A DNA stretch of 64,000 nucleotides from Salvator merianae (GCA_003586115.2 QVOM02000057.1:6903233-6967232), one strand, 5' to 3'. Positions 1-11,515 are shown, numbered from the stretch's first letter. Notes: generated by a model not told the origin, from the sequence alone. Program-made: numbers and translations.

Positions 1-210
1 TTCAGAGGACTTCAGCTAAATTCCGTAGAAGATTCTCATTAAGCTGACATTTATCTTGCTTTCTTGATTGCATATTAGTTACTGATACACTTGATAATCA
101 CAAAATATTACTTGTTGAGGGTCTATTCGAATCCTGTAAAGGAAGAAGCAATCTGTGTCATGCGACATTTGGAAAGAGGATTCAACCAATGGAAAGAGGA
201 ATAAAAGCAC

Positions 211-891
211 TGGGTGTATTCAGACAAGCTATTTTGGTTGCCTTCCAGGTGAACCTGAGCTGGGGAGGCCACAAATCGTTTCACGGAAGTCACCCTTGCA
301 CCTCTCCGCGGCTGGTTCTAGTCACCTCTTCCGCATTCAGCTTTTCAGTGTATTTGGAGCGACCTTTCCCTTTAGCTCACGTTCCCACATGAGCAGAGGA
401 GGGATTCGGTGGATGTCACAGCCTCCCATTTGTTCAACCAATTACTGCTGCAACCACTTAATCATCCAATCAAGAAGCTTGCTCACTGTGTCACTGCATA
501 GCTGGTCAAAGCATAGGAGCTACATAACTCTCAGTGCCATTTGAGTAATAATGATAGAAGTTTCCACAATGCTATCGACATTTGGGGCAAACCAGGAAGT
601 AGCTAGACAGTAGGAACAGGAACCAGTGGGAACAGAGAGATTCAGAAATCAGCCAATCACAGAGGCAGGAGGAAGGCTGTCATGAAGGACCAATGAACAT
701 GCTCCACCCGTTGCTACGGAAGCTGTTGTCAGGCTTCAAGTCACCTGTGTTAAGCAGTGTGGCGGGAAAGGGCAGGTGATGCTGCAGTTCATCAGGGAGA
801 TATAAGAACAAGGACATTTGTTTTTGCTTACAGATAAGTCAGCTACCCGTTTGCAGGTGAATAAAAACAGGCTTGTGTGATCGCACCCTCA
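211..891 (+). mobile_element. Probable solo LTR, present in unit A only
   Basis: Duplicate unit B lacks this segment: the sequence there runs from the equivalent of 210 straight to the equivalent of about 891 (near 5990-5992). The insert opens with TGGGTGT, has a TATA-like ATATAAG at about 799-805 and AATAAA at 860-865, close to its right end. That order (TG start, TATA, poly(A) signal, end) fits a solo LTR. A diverged partial copy of its first 220 bp lies at 42690-42908 on the other strand. The right border is uncertain (882-891), and I see no clean target duplication. Confidence 0.6.
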
Positions 892-1389
892 ATTAACGTT
901 AACAATATATAGAATATGACTCGACTTCGGTGTAGGAAATCTGAAGTGCTCTAAGAGAAACCCTGAGAACAGACTGGGGACCCAGTTCCTAGGGGAGTGT
1001 TTCCAGGCCTAGAGTAGAGTAAAGCTGGATATTCCTAGACAGGCCTTTTCAGGAGCCTTTGCTCCATTCTGGAATCTGGACTGCTATAAAATTGCTGTCC
1101 ATCCTGAATTCAGGAAGCCCATAAGATCTGAGTGTGGGGAAGACCCAAAATTTAAGATTCTTCAGAGAAGCAAGTCCCTGTGGAAATGAAATGCCTCAGA
1201 TTCTGTTACCAATATTGGTAACATCAAATTTTGAAAGGTTCTAGGGTGGTGGTTTTGACCAGCTATAGCCAAGGATATGGCAGAGGTAGATTTTGGTTAT
1301 TGACATACAAATTTATAAAATTCTGCTTTAGGGGAAGAGGGCAAACCTTCCAAACTTCAGGCAGTCCAAAGTCAAGTTGTATATTCCTT

Positions 1390-2835
1390 TTACTTTTTTA
1401 TTCCTGAGTTGGGTATATTTTGTGCTTCTGTGAGCAACAAAATAATGACAAATGTCTCCCCAAATAATATAATATCACATAGAAACTCCGACGTGGACTT
1501 GGCTACTTTTTGAAGAATAATGAGTACAGATGGACACTTTTGGGAACAACATTTGGGTCCCTCTTACTAGGCAGCTAGAGACCTAAGTCATGGGCCCTTT
1601 CTGCACTGGGCGTTATTCTGGATTATATCCCGGAGTAGGGACCTGCTGTCCACATGCTGGTGTGGACTACGACAGGCCAAACTGTCCCTGGAGAGAATAT
1701 AATAATAAATCAACACCAAGCTGAACAGCAGCCAGCTAAAAAAGACCCAAATGCTATTCCCTGATGCAAAGGCCATTTTCTCAGTTTGCATCCTGATCTC
1801 CAGAGAAAAAATCTGATTCACTGAATGGCAGTTGCGGGTCTGGAAGGCTCCTAACGTAAAAATGCCTCTGATCTTACCAGAGCAATCACATTCCTGCACA
1901 CATTTCTTTCGAGACACAAAATAATTGGCGTTGCCTTTGATTTTGCAGCCACTGAAGACAAACTGCTCACACTTCATGGTCACAGAATTGAAGTAATAGC
2001 TGGAGATCTTTCCTTTACACCTTCCTTCTACCTTAGGAATGTTGCACTTTAGGGGCCTGGCACTGGCTGGGGAAAAGAGAAGAAAGTTCATTTGTACATC
2101 ATCTGAGAATCAAAAATATGAAAAGAAAGGAAAATGCAGGGCAAGGGGCCAGATCCTAAGACAGAGACAGGATCTGCTCAGGATAGATGAAAAATGTACC
2201 CTTTCTTGATGCCAGGATCGCTGGGTGTTTACCTTGACTGTGATCTCAGGCCTCTGAGAACATGCCACAGAATTGAGACCCAGTCCTTTACTCTGCTCTC
2301 TTAAACACTGGAAGCCATGGCCTGTTCGCACTTAGCAAGAGGAACGTTCCAGGACACTTGCTAGTATGGAGAATTTGCACCTGCAAACAGCCCCAGGTGA
2401 CCTGAAATCTATCAAAGCCCCCCTGATGCTCACCTGAATCTGAATAGTGCTGGTCAAGACAATTGTAGTCTGGAAGCTGACTTGCGTGATCAGGTGCAGA
2501 TCCAGAAAGGTGCATTTGCACCACTTCCTGGTGTGGAATGGCAGCAGCGTGGGGACTGCATGGCTGCACAGGTACCATCAGACATTTTGTTCCCAGGTTC
2601 AGACTTTGGGGTCCAGACCCTGGCAGCCATTTTGGACACACGTCCGGACACAGCTCCACTAGGTCCGGACCCATCTACCTAACACATGCATTCCCCTTCA
2701 CACTGCTCCCCCTGCTGGTCAGCTCGCAAATTTTTCCATTGCTGACAAGTGTGAATACTCCTCACTTTACCTGATCCTGGCTGGCCCGAACCCTGCTAAT
2801 TAGAACATTATACTGTTGTAAGTGCAAAAACAGAC

Positions 2836-2878
<43 letters not shown>

Positions 2879-3886
2879 CTCAAACAACCTAAAGCTACAT
2901 CTTCAAATCCCAGTATGTTGCTTTGAAGGAAACAATGCCAAGCTCAGAAAATGAGGCTGATTTACACCCCCTATGCCAATCCAGGTTAGAGCATCCTCCA
3001 TAGTGATAAATGTGGACCAGGAAACACTGCCATCAAAGTGCCGTTCCCCATTCTGATGACACTCTATCCAATCGCATGGATTGAGCTTCGAGTAGCAGTT
3101 TAGACTTGGTCTGCAGAATGGAGGGTTGTTTCATGCACAGGGACGGAGCAACATTTGGCACCCCTCAGAGCAACTAGGTAGCAGGTATATAAATGGCCTC
3201 CAAGAAGAGCCAGGCTGCTTCTGAACTCTCTCCCACCCCCATGGACAAGTGGCCAAATATTCAATACATGATCTTTCAGCACACCTAAAATATGCTTTTT
3301 CTAAGGGACTTCAAGTACCCATCATAGAATCTCCTAAGGTTTAATCTTCAATGACTTTTGTGTTGATATTCTGATTGCTGAGTCTCTATTTTATTTGCTG
3401 GGACTTACTTGGTGCAATTTTTATACACTTCGCATCTGGATTTTCTTTTCCATTTTAAGGTGCAAGGCTGCAGAACATGACAAAGAAAAAGAAATGGGGA
3501 ACCTTTTCTCCAAACATCTATATTTCTTGGCTTCTCCTCCAGGGCTGCCTCAAAATTCTCTGCTCTCCAGCCCAGGAACTCAGTCTAGAAGACCTCACAG
3601 CTGGACGTCTCTTCTGAAGCGGCAAGACCCAATACAATGTGTGTGACTGGCAGGAAGAAAGCTCTACATTTTTCACCTCCAAAAAGCAAAAATCCAAATT
3701 GTGGGGAAGAAAAGGGAGGAGAGGTCCTCAAAGCAGTAAGCCGCTATGTCTGGGGCAGATGGGAGAGAAATGGCCCTGTGTGTATAAGACTAAAAGGGGA
3801 GGGGTCCTACCTCTGCACTTCATCTCTGATGGGGGTATGAGAAGCCCAAAGATGAAGACAAGGAGGACTGCGTGACTGGACAGCAT
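1390..3886 (-). CDS. Secreted Kunitz-type protein, gene A
   Basis: Exon 1 (3886-3811) encodes a signal peptide: Met, then a hydrophobic run (AVLLVFIFGLL) and a small-residue end, followed by a GTAGGA donor. Exon 2 (2066-1878) starts after a TTTTCCCCAG acceptor and encodes one Kunitz/BPTI domain, residues 33-85. Its cysteines at 33, 42, 58, 66, 81 and 85 follow family spacing except for two extra residues between C66 and C81. The P1 residue after C42 is Lys43, which in this family suggests inhibition of trypsin-like serine proteases (inference). An extra Cys87 follows the domain. A tentative last exon (1427-1390) with acceptor GCTCACAG would end the protein at about 100 residues. Phases match (1, 1). 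The physiological target is unknown; venom, skin and plasma proteins all use this fold. The call is firm for exons 1-2 and weak for exon 3. Confidence 0.8.
2836..2877. repeat. (TA)n microsatellite
   Basis: About 40 bp of nearly pure TA dinucleotides. It lies in the intron between the signal-peptide and Kunitz exons of gene A and is absent from the matching part of unit B. Confidence 0.95.
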
Positions 3887-4329
3887 CCTGCCTGTTTGCT
3901 CAGGGAGCAGCGCAAAATTCAGTTTATATGAGGCTCCACAAGGAAACAGAAAGAGTCGCTCAAGCATCAGAGAGCAAATTGCAAGCAGGAACGTTCTGGA
4001 ATGACTTTGCTCCGATACATAAAACGAGATGCATCTTTGCCCTTGGGCGTAGCATCTAAAAAGACACAACATGCAAGGAATGGGCGATTGGGAGAGGAAA
4101 GGAGGGGGAAACTGCTTCCTAGGACACAGCTAAGGAGCGAATCTGGTGCTGCCGGTCAAAGGGAAAACAGTTTGGGGGGGGAGTGGGGACTCCAGAAAGG
4201 CACTGGGAGAGAACCTGGGGGTCATGGGGGTCATGGCAGAGTGGCAGTCACGTGAACTTGGATGAGCAGCCAGTGTTATTTCAGCCAGTGTAGAATGGCC
4301 CTAAGACAGATGGGAAATACCAGCTAGTA

Positions 4330-4503
4330 CTGGATGAGGCCTCGAGAGGCAAGCTAGAATTCAAAACTTTCCCTCCATCTTCTCCCCACAACAGCCCTAG
4401 GAGGTGGATCAGAATGAGAAGCAGGGTGTTTTTTTGTGGGCAAAAGGGGATTTGAACTCAGGGATGCTTAGGTTCTAGCTTGCCTCTCAAGGCCTCATCC
4501 TGA
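4330..4503. repeat. Palindromic element (MITE-like)
   Basis: The left arm around GGATGAGGCCTCGAGAGGC (4333-4351) returns as its near-perfect reverse complement at 4476-4499. The arms are about 30 bp and flank about 110 bp. This is the architecture of a small non-autonomous DNA transposon. No target duplication was established. Confidence 0.55.
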
Positions 4504-5244
4504 TCCTCCTCTTAAGGTTGCCGTGGAGATAAAGTGGAAGGAAAGTGAAGGACCAGCATTGAATTCTTCAGAAAATGGGTGGGGTGTAATCACACGGAAT
4601 CAGTCTGTCTATGGAATTGTGAACGTTGGGGAAATGCACTACAACTGGCTAGGATATGTGGAGAGGGGAAGCTATGACAGGTTGCAACCAGAATCCCTAC
4701 AGATAGGGAGGCCATGAAGATGCTGCCGCCTCCCTTTCCCTTTAAACTAAGGAGCCCTTGAAGATAAACTGAGGTCCTCAGGTAGGAGAGAATGAGCAGG
4801 AATCCTGAGCTAGGAGTCCCGTCAAAGCAGAGAGAAATCACTATAGCAGGATTTAGGATTCCTTGAATGGGGCAGGGGAGGGTTAAAGCCTCCATCTCCA
4901 AGCAGGGGCTTTCCCAGTCTAATTGGTCTACAAGACTCCTAACCCATGACTATTGGCCTTGAGAGGCAGAGGTGGTGACAGCATCCAAATACATCTGGAG
5001 GGCTACAGGTTGAGGAAGCTGGGTGCCTGGAAATGCACAACAGGTAATCCCATAGCTGGTGGGGATGTGGAAAAGGCCACGATTATTGAGTGGCATTTTC
5101 TACGTCCTAAACATTCTGAGATGTTTAAGAAAAGAGAAAATATAGTGGCCAGTCGTCAGTTAAATAAATTAAATAAGCCAAACAAAAAACAAACCAGCAG
5201 CCCTGCCAAGATAAAACCAGAGGCAACCAAACCCTTGTGCTTAC

Positions 5245-5425
5245 TATACTGATGACGCTTCTTCACAATTCCTTGCAAATCACCCAGGCTTCTTATCCAA
5301 CCTCTCCATGAAAATATCAAGGGGTAGGTTAGGCTCAGAGGCTGCGACTGACCAAGGTCACCCAGCGAGCCTTCATGGAGGAGAGGGGATTCAAACCCAG
5401 GAACTCCCAACCACTAGACTGGTCG
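5245..5425 (+). mobile_element. MIR/L2-like SINE or LINE fragment
   Basis: It contains a run resembling AGGTCACCCAGCGAGC followed by GGGGATTCAAACCCAGGAA, the widespread core of MIR/L2-related repeats in amniotes. Similar degraded pieces are at about 28990-29120 (+) and 25080-25190 (-). Confidence 0.55.
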
Positions 5426-6526
5426 GGAGGCGGGGTCACACTGCTGAAACACACGCATCAACTACTTTGATCAACATGGGAATCCCCTGGTGGATTAGGA
5501 CATGTCTTCCAGCTGCTGCACAGGCTGCCAGAAAACTCTACTATGTCGACCTATCTGTAGGGTTTCACAGTTTAGCACTGCACTAACCGTTCACAGAGGA
5601 AGGTTGTGGACTTCCTCTGGACACCGGAAGTATGCGGACCACCCACGTCCACATGGATCAGCAGTTCTCCTGTGCCTGCCTAGATGCAGACATCGATAAA
5701 CCGTAAGAATTCAAACACAGACAGAGTGTGACTCTCATGAAACAAGGCCCATTTTTTATTTTTTATTTTACACCAGGTTATTCAGACAACTTCAGCTAAA
5801 TTCAGTAGAAGAATCTCATTTAAGCGGACATTTATCTTGCTTTCTTGACTGCATATTAGTTACTGATACAGTTGATAATCAGAAAATATTACGTGTTGAG
5901 GGTCTATCCGGACCCTGTAAAAGAAGAAGAAATCTGTGTGATGCGACATTTGGAAACAGAATCAAACCCATGGAAAGAGGAACAAAAGCACAATTAACAA
6001 GAACAGCACATAGAATATGACTCAACTTTGGTATGGGAAATCTGAAATGCTCTAAGAGAAATGCAGAGAACAGATCGGGGACCCAGTTCCTAGAGAAGTG
6101 TTTCCAGGCAGAGAGTAGAGTAAAACTGGATATTCCTAGACAGGCCTTTTCAGGAGCCTATGCTCCATGCTGGAATATGGGCTGCCCCAAAATGTCTGTC
6201 CATCCTGAATTTGGGGAGCCCATGAGATTTGAGTGTGGGGAAGACCTGAAATTTAAAAGTCTTCAGGGAAGCAAATTCCTCTGGAAATTAAATGCCTCAG
6301 ATTCTGTTACCAATATTGGAAACATCAAATTTTAATAGGTTCTAGGGTGGTGGTTTTGATCACCTATAGCCAAGGATACGGCAGAGGTAGATTTGGCTTA
6401 CTGATACACAGTTTTATAGAATGCTACTTTATTGGAAGGGGGCGCACCCTGCAAACTTCAGGTAGCCAAAAGTCAAGTGATTTATGCCTTTTACTTTTTT
6501 ATACCTGCATTGGGTATATTTTGGGC

Positions 6527-8037
6527 GCAGACTGACATTGTAAACATAATCCAAATCAGAAGAGTTCGTCTTCTGATCATTCCCATTTTTGCATGTTAAC
6601 ACGGATTCAATTTGGACTTGCTCATTCTCACACTGATGTTTCCCGTGCTTGGCGTGGAGAAACCGTACCTTTTCTATCTCCACCCCTCACCAGATTCCCC
6701 TTCCTATGCAGTCAGTGGTTGCCTGCAGTCTCACCATTCAAATCTTGACTTCACAGGGGCCAGAAAGTCAAGCTCCGTTCTCCGTATGTGCCCGCTGCTG
6801 CCTCAGAACATGGATTCATTTGCCGCTGTTATTGGACATTCGCCATTTGCTCCTTCTCCCCTCCATCCTGTATCTGCACAAGCAGAACTTTAATACCACG
6901 TGAACCATACAATTAAGTTTCTTAAAGGGCCAGTGGCAATTTCTGCTCCGTTGCAATTGCACTTTTGCGCAATTGTGCAATTTAAGAGTAGCATAAAAGA
7001 GGTCCATATACAAGGGGAAACATGAGAAGGGCTCCATTATTGTGCTAATGTAGTTAATGGCCAGCAAATGGATTCCGCCTCACCTCCCCCCCAAGACATC
7101 CACGCACTATGTAGCTGTGTGGTGCTGATGGCAAAATTGATACTTAGTGGGTTCTTTGTTGGGGCAAGAGGACTGCACCTCCAAACATGTGTGCAGTGTT
7201 TTGAATTAAAACACTCTCATGGCAGCGCAGCAAGGACATCGAACATGTCCACCTCCCAAAAGTGCTCAAGATCAGGAGCTGCGTTTAACTTTGCCTTGCC
7301 TAAATGTTGCTGTTGTGCTGTTGCGTTTTTGCACAAAAGTGAGGGAAAGGGTCCCCAGACTGCAGGAGAAGGGGGAGCAACCAGGAGCAAGGAATGCACT
7401 TTGGAACTGCCTTCTCCGCCCCAGTCCACTGTTATCTCCAGCTGGCCAACTGGCCATGGTACCCTCCCTCCCCACTGTGCACCCTGTGAACTGTGTCACA
7501 GCCTGAAGTTTGCTGTAGCACTGTGGCAGTTTCACGCAAAACTCTGTAAACTAGAAGGAGCTCTGTTTTTTGGTTTAATTGGCAAACTGAAGTGGAGGAA
7601 GCCTTTAATTTCTTCCTGGCTGTGTCGAATGGGGGATAAAGGAAGAGAAAGGACCACAGTTTAGCAAAGTAAAATGAGGACAGTTTTTGTTTCTCCTGGC
7701 AGTAGGGGAAGGGGGAATAAAGGAGGCAGAAGGAACTACTGGTCTTCCTGCACACCCACAAAGTCTGTCATTGAATGGCAGGAAAAGGGGAGCCCTCCCT
7801 CTGTACACCCCCAAAATTGTACGGTCCCTCCCAAATACTTCCTTCCACATTCTCACATCGCAAAGTAAAGCAGGCTACTGATCTGCAACGGCTTGAGAAC
7901 TCATTAAATCTGAATGCAAAGTAGTCCGGATTTCGGTAATTTAGTCCAGAAAAATTATGGAAAGGCAAGATTATCTTGGGCCAGCGGGAACTGAAGACGG
8001 CCTGTAAACTGATTAAATGCCGTGTCGGAATGCACCC
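6527..8037. mobile_element. Unidentified 1.5 kb insertion in unit B
   Basis: Unit A reads continuously through the equivalent site (about 1420-1430). In unit B the sequence is split by 1511 bp flanked by direct copies of TTTGGGC (6520-6526 and 8038-8044), as expected of a target-site duplication. I see no clear terminal inverted repeats, no LTR ends and no poly(A) tail. The longest open frame inside (7068-7664) resembles no protein I recognise and is probably chance. The element type is unknown. Confidence 0.65.
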
Positions 8038-8323
8038 TTTGGGCCTGTGTGAGCAAAGAAATAATGACAAACGTCTCCCCCACATATATAGTATCACATA
8101 GAAACTCTGAGGAATACTGAGTAAGGATGGACATTTGGGGGTTCACAGTTGGGTCCCTCTTACCAGGGAGCCTGAGGCCTAAATTATGTGTCCTTTCTGC
8201 ACTGGGTCTTCTTCTAGATTATATCCCAGAATAGGAACCTACTGTCCACATGCTGGTGCAGACTACAGCTGGCAAAACCATCCCAGGAAAGGTTTGATCA
8301 TAAATCAACACCAAGCTGAACAG

Positions 8324-9706
8324 TGTTACAGGCCATGCTCTGAGGGTGAGTTTTTATTAGGGAATTAGACCCACAGGCACTAAACCTTTAAAGGACCAAT
8401 CATCAGGCAGGTTTTAATAAAGCTAAAACTGGCACAAAAAGTCCAAATAAAGAGGAGATAATTCTTGAAATAATTGTGCATCTTTATTAGAACCCAGCAA
8501 AAAGACTTAAAATCCAAAGAAATAGCAATAAACGATGGAATTTGCTAGAATTAGCTAGTTTCACAGGTAGCATAGGTAGTTGGACACTTGAAAAAGGAAC
8601 AGGAAAAGTTTGGCTACAAACTTAAGTAAGGAGACCTAGCTAGTGTGTGTGAGGGGGGAAGGGGGGAAAAGAGAGAGAGTCTAGGAGAAGTTAGCAATGG
8701 AGACTAGAGAGGTTCCTAGCACTAAAGGGTAAACATCACCCATCTGTAGTCTTCTCCAGGTAGATCTTCACCATGCCAAACAGGAACATTTGGGGGAAAA
8801 GATGCATAGGTCTTTTGTAGGCAAATGGGTTAAAAAGCCAGAGATTGGGAAGCGGAAGATGCTCCACTTCCAAGGGGCATAGAGAGAGATATGGAAATCC
8901 CTCTTCAAGTGAAATCACCTCAAAAGAAAAATAAAGGAAACTGCAAAGCAACAGCATCAAGCAGTCTTCTTGGAAAAATCAGTAAAAGCAGCTCTCAGCC
9001 AGGAAAAATGGGGCTGAGATAGATGATCATCCTTCATTCTTCATCTTCTCCTAGTTAATTGAACCTTCTTCCTGACTTCTTCTGTTTTTCCTAATGGAAA
9101 AACCTGAACTTTTATATTCTTTTTCCAAGTAGAAAAAGGGGCAAGTTTCGCTCATTGGATGAGAAATGGATTGAAATCCTGACTTTCGATAGGTCCTTTT
9201 AGCACAAGAATGTAAACTTATTGGTCCTTTTAGCAAAGCATGTGGTCACTCACGTAGACTCTACGGATTGATTAATATGCAGATAAAGAGGCAAACAAAA
9301 AAACTACGCAGGTTGATGAGCTTAAATTCTGCTGTTTACATTCTTAATGAGAATTCTCCAGATGTAGGCTTGAACAGTAGGACTAGTTTTGATGGCCAGA
9401 GACTTGCCCAATTCCTTTGTTAACCTTTAATGTCTGTAATTTCCTGAGCTGAAACTAGCTCAGGTTTTAGCTCCTTCAAGAGATAAAGGAAAAATGTTGG
9501 TATTTTTGCAGACAGGCAGTCCTTTTCAAAAATGGATGCAAGCAAAGGAAATTTGGTCTCTACAGGGTCCAGGATTCTGGTCAGCTTCCCTGTATTTGCA
9601 ACCTTTCTGATAGTTTCATGGAATCCGTGTCCATTTGTATGTAAGAGTCTCTGTGCTCCTGCTTCTGTATGATAGGGCTATGCATTCTGGGTAATTGTTG
9701 GCTACA
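8324..9706 (-). mobile_element. Solo LTR (ERV or Gypsy type) in unit B
   Basis: The insert begins TGTTACAGG and ends GGCTACA, the TG...CA ends of an LTR. It is flanked by ACAG at 8320-8323 and 9707-9710. Unit A has the empty site with a single ACAG at 1725-1728. Read on the minus strand, AATAAA at 8358-8353 lies about 30 bp before the 3' end, which sets the likely orientation. At 1383 bp it is long for an LTR but within range. No internal gag/pol sequence is present, so it looks like a recombined solo LTR. Confidence 0.7.
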
Positions 9707-9720
9707 ACAGCAGCCAGCTA

Positions 9721-10015
9721 AAGAAGAAGAAGAACTTGGTTTTTATACCCCGCTTTCCTCGGCCGAAGCTGACTCAAAGCGGCTTACAAAGTTATTTTTC
9801 ATCTGAAGGCTTACATCTATCTATCTTCCGCATCACACAAAGTGATGCTCCCTATTTATCTACTTGCAATTACTTGCTTTCGAACAGCTACGTTGGCTGG
9901 AGCCAGAGGCCAGTAGAGGGCACTCATCCCCTCTACACGGCAGACAGGGGCCTTGAACTCCGATCCTCCTATTGAAAGATCAGTGCCTTAGCCTTCTGCA
10001 CCACCGTGCCCCCCT
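9721..10015 (-). mobile_element. tRNA-derived SINE with LINE-like tail
   Basis: On the minus strand the head reads GGGCACGGTGGTGCAGAAGG, a degenerate A box of a tRNA-type promoter, followed by a B-box-like GGAGTTCAAGG. The body ends in GCGGGGTATAAAAACC and a CTT-rich tail, as in reptile SINEs that borrow a LINE 3' end. It splits sequence that is continuous in unit A, so it inserted after the duplication. Confidence 0.75.
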
Positions 10016-10121
10016 AAGGCCATTCCCCCTTGGCATCCTGATCTCCTGAGAAAAAATCTGGCTCTTGAATGGCAACTGCAGCCCTGGAAGGCTCCTAAAG
10101 TAAAAATGCCTTTGATCTTAC

Positions 10122-11390
10122 CAGTACATTGGCAAACCCGCATGCACGACTGACGAGTCTCAAAGCAATTGGCATTGCCAAAGCCAAACCACATGCAACC
10201 AGCGTAGACAAACGACCGGCACCTCCTGTTTATAGAATCATAGTAATATCGACGGAAATCTGCTTTACACATTCCTTCTGATCGAGGAAGATTGCACCTT
10301 GCAGGTCTGGCACCATCTGGGGAGAACAGAACAAAGTTCATTTGTACATCATCCCAGAATCAAAAATATTATGCACCAAAATGGAAAAGAGACAAAATAC
10401 CTATGGAAGATGGCTGGTTGACTAAAACGGTGGACCTTAGTGAGAAAGACAAATTGACTGATTGAGAAACAAGACAGTGGATAGGTCTGTTAAAAACTGG
10501 AAAGCCTTTCTTGACTCTCTACAAGGATTGACATTGCTGAATTTGAAGAATAAAGAGGAAAGAAGACATGTCAGAAGAGGAAGGGAACTGAGAAATCAGG
10601 AGGAGTAAGAAACAAGAAATATCGAAGAAACTTTTGAAGAAGGAGGGAAGCCAACATGTAATGAATGAAGGTTACTTATATGCATGTACCCATTTGTAAA
10701 CAAGATATATGTTTTATGTTTTTTGGTTTTTTTTAAAGAATCAATTATATGAAAAGAAAGGAAAATGCACAAGATTCCAGATGCTAAGATGATGGCAGAA
10801 TATACTCAGGATTATCAAAAAGCTACACATTTTTTGATGCAAGACACTCTGGGTTTTTATCGTGACTGTGGTCTCAAACCTCTGAGGACATACTTCAGTA
10901 TTGACAGTTGCCACAGAATTGAGACTCAGTCCTTTACTCTACTCTGTTAAACACAGGAAGCGATATATAGAGACTAAAGCTATATCTTCACCTCTCCAAA
11001 CATCTACATGGTAAAAAAAATTTGGATTCTCTTCCAGAGCTGCTTCAAAATTCTCTGCTCTCCAGCTCAGCAACTCAGTTTAGAAGAATTCAAAGATGGA
11101 AGCAGCAAGACCCAATAGAATGGATATGCCATACAGCCATGTGCAACTGGGAGGAAGCAAGCTCCACATTTTTCATCTCCAAAAAAGCAAAACTCCAAAT
11201 TGTGAGGAAGAAAAGGGAGAAGAGGTCTTCAAAACAGAAAGTCGCTGTGTCTCGGGGAGGAAGGAGGAGAAATTGCCCTATGTGTATAAGACTAAAAGGG
11301 TGGGTGTGTCCTACCTCTGCATTCCATCTCTGAAGGGGGTATCAGAAGCCCAAAGATGAGGGCAAAGAGTGCTGTGTGACCGGGCTGCAT
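10122..11390 (-). CDS. Secreted Kunitz-type protein, gene B
   Basis: Tandem duplicate of gene A. Exon 1 (11390-11315, 76 nt, the same length as in A) encodes a signal peptide with a hydrophobic ALFALIFGLL core and ends at a GTAGGA donor. Exon 2 (10316-10122) follows a TCTCCCCAG acceptor and encodes a Kunitz domain with cysteines at 33, 42, 58, 66, 83 and 87 and P1 Lys43. The loop between C66 and C83 is four residues longer than canonical and holds an added Cys76. A further Cys89 follows, so a fourth disulfide is possible (inference). The donor after exon 2 is intact. The expected last exon lies at about 6429-6526, but a 1.5 kb insertion (6527-8037) separates it from its acceptor, so the true 3' end is unresolved. 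Coordinates here cover exons 1-2 only. No stop or frameshift is seen. Confidence 0.78.
10370..10742 (+). mobile_element. L1-type LINE 3' fragment
   Basis: Absent from the matching position of unit A. With a few stops it translates to a WLTK..DLSEKDKLTD..VKNWK pattern that also appears, on the other strand, at about 33340-33700 (VDDWLIKMMDLAEMGKST). Both resemble the C-terminal end of reptile L1 ORF2 followed by a T-rich 3'UTR. It is 5'-truncated and broken. Confidence 0.6.
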
Positions 11391-11515
11391 ACTGCTTTTT
11401 AGCTCAGCAAGCAGCACAAAATTCCATTTATATGAGGTTCCACAAGGAAACAGAAAGAGTCATTCAGGCATCAAAGAGCAAATTGCTAACAGGTAGGAAT
11501 GTTCTGGATTGATAA

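Larger units (their letters stand above)
1..4015. repeat. Segmental duplication unit A (contains Kunitz gene A)
   Basis: This block aligns by eye, in order and orientation, with 5780-11515. Matching landmarks are the opening segment (1-200 against 5780-5990), the 970-1430 segment against 6040-6525, the Kunitz exon (1878-2066 against 10122-10316) and the signal-peptide exon with its flank (about 3470-4015 against 10990-11515). The two units differ mainly by insertions. The left end may lie outside the window. Confidence 0.85.
4016..5779. other. Spacer between the two duplication units
   Basis: No gene is recognised. It holds a palindromic element at 4330-4503 and a degraded MIR/L2-like piece at 5245-5425 (separate entries). 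The rest is unremarkable A/T-rich sequence. Confidence 0.6.
5780..11515. repeat. Segmental duplication unit B (contains Kunitz gene B)
   Basis: Direct-orientation duplicate of 1-4015, enlarged by insertions at 6527-8037, 8324-9706, 9721-10015 and about 10370-10742. After subtracting these, the collinear segments match unit A closely, including intron sequence next to the Kunitz exon, so the duplication is not very ancient (inference). Confidence 0.85.

Noticed and set aside
7068..7664. 198-residue open frame inside the unit B insertion
   Set aside because: No recognisable domain, several overlapping frames of similar length on both strands, and it is absent from unit A. Probably chance in GC-balanced inserted DNA.
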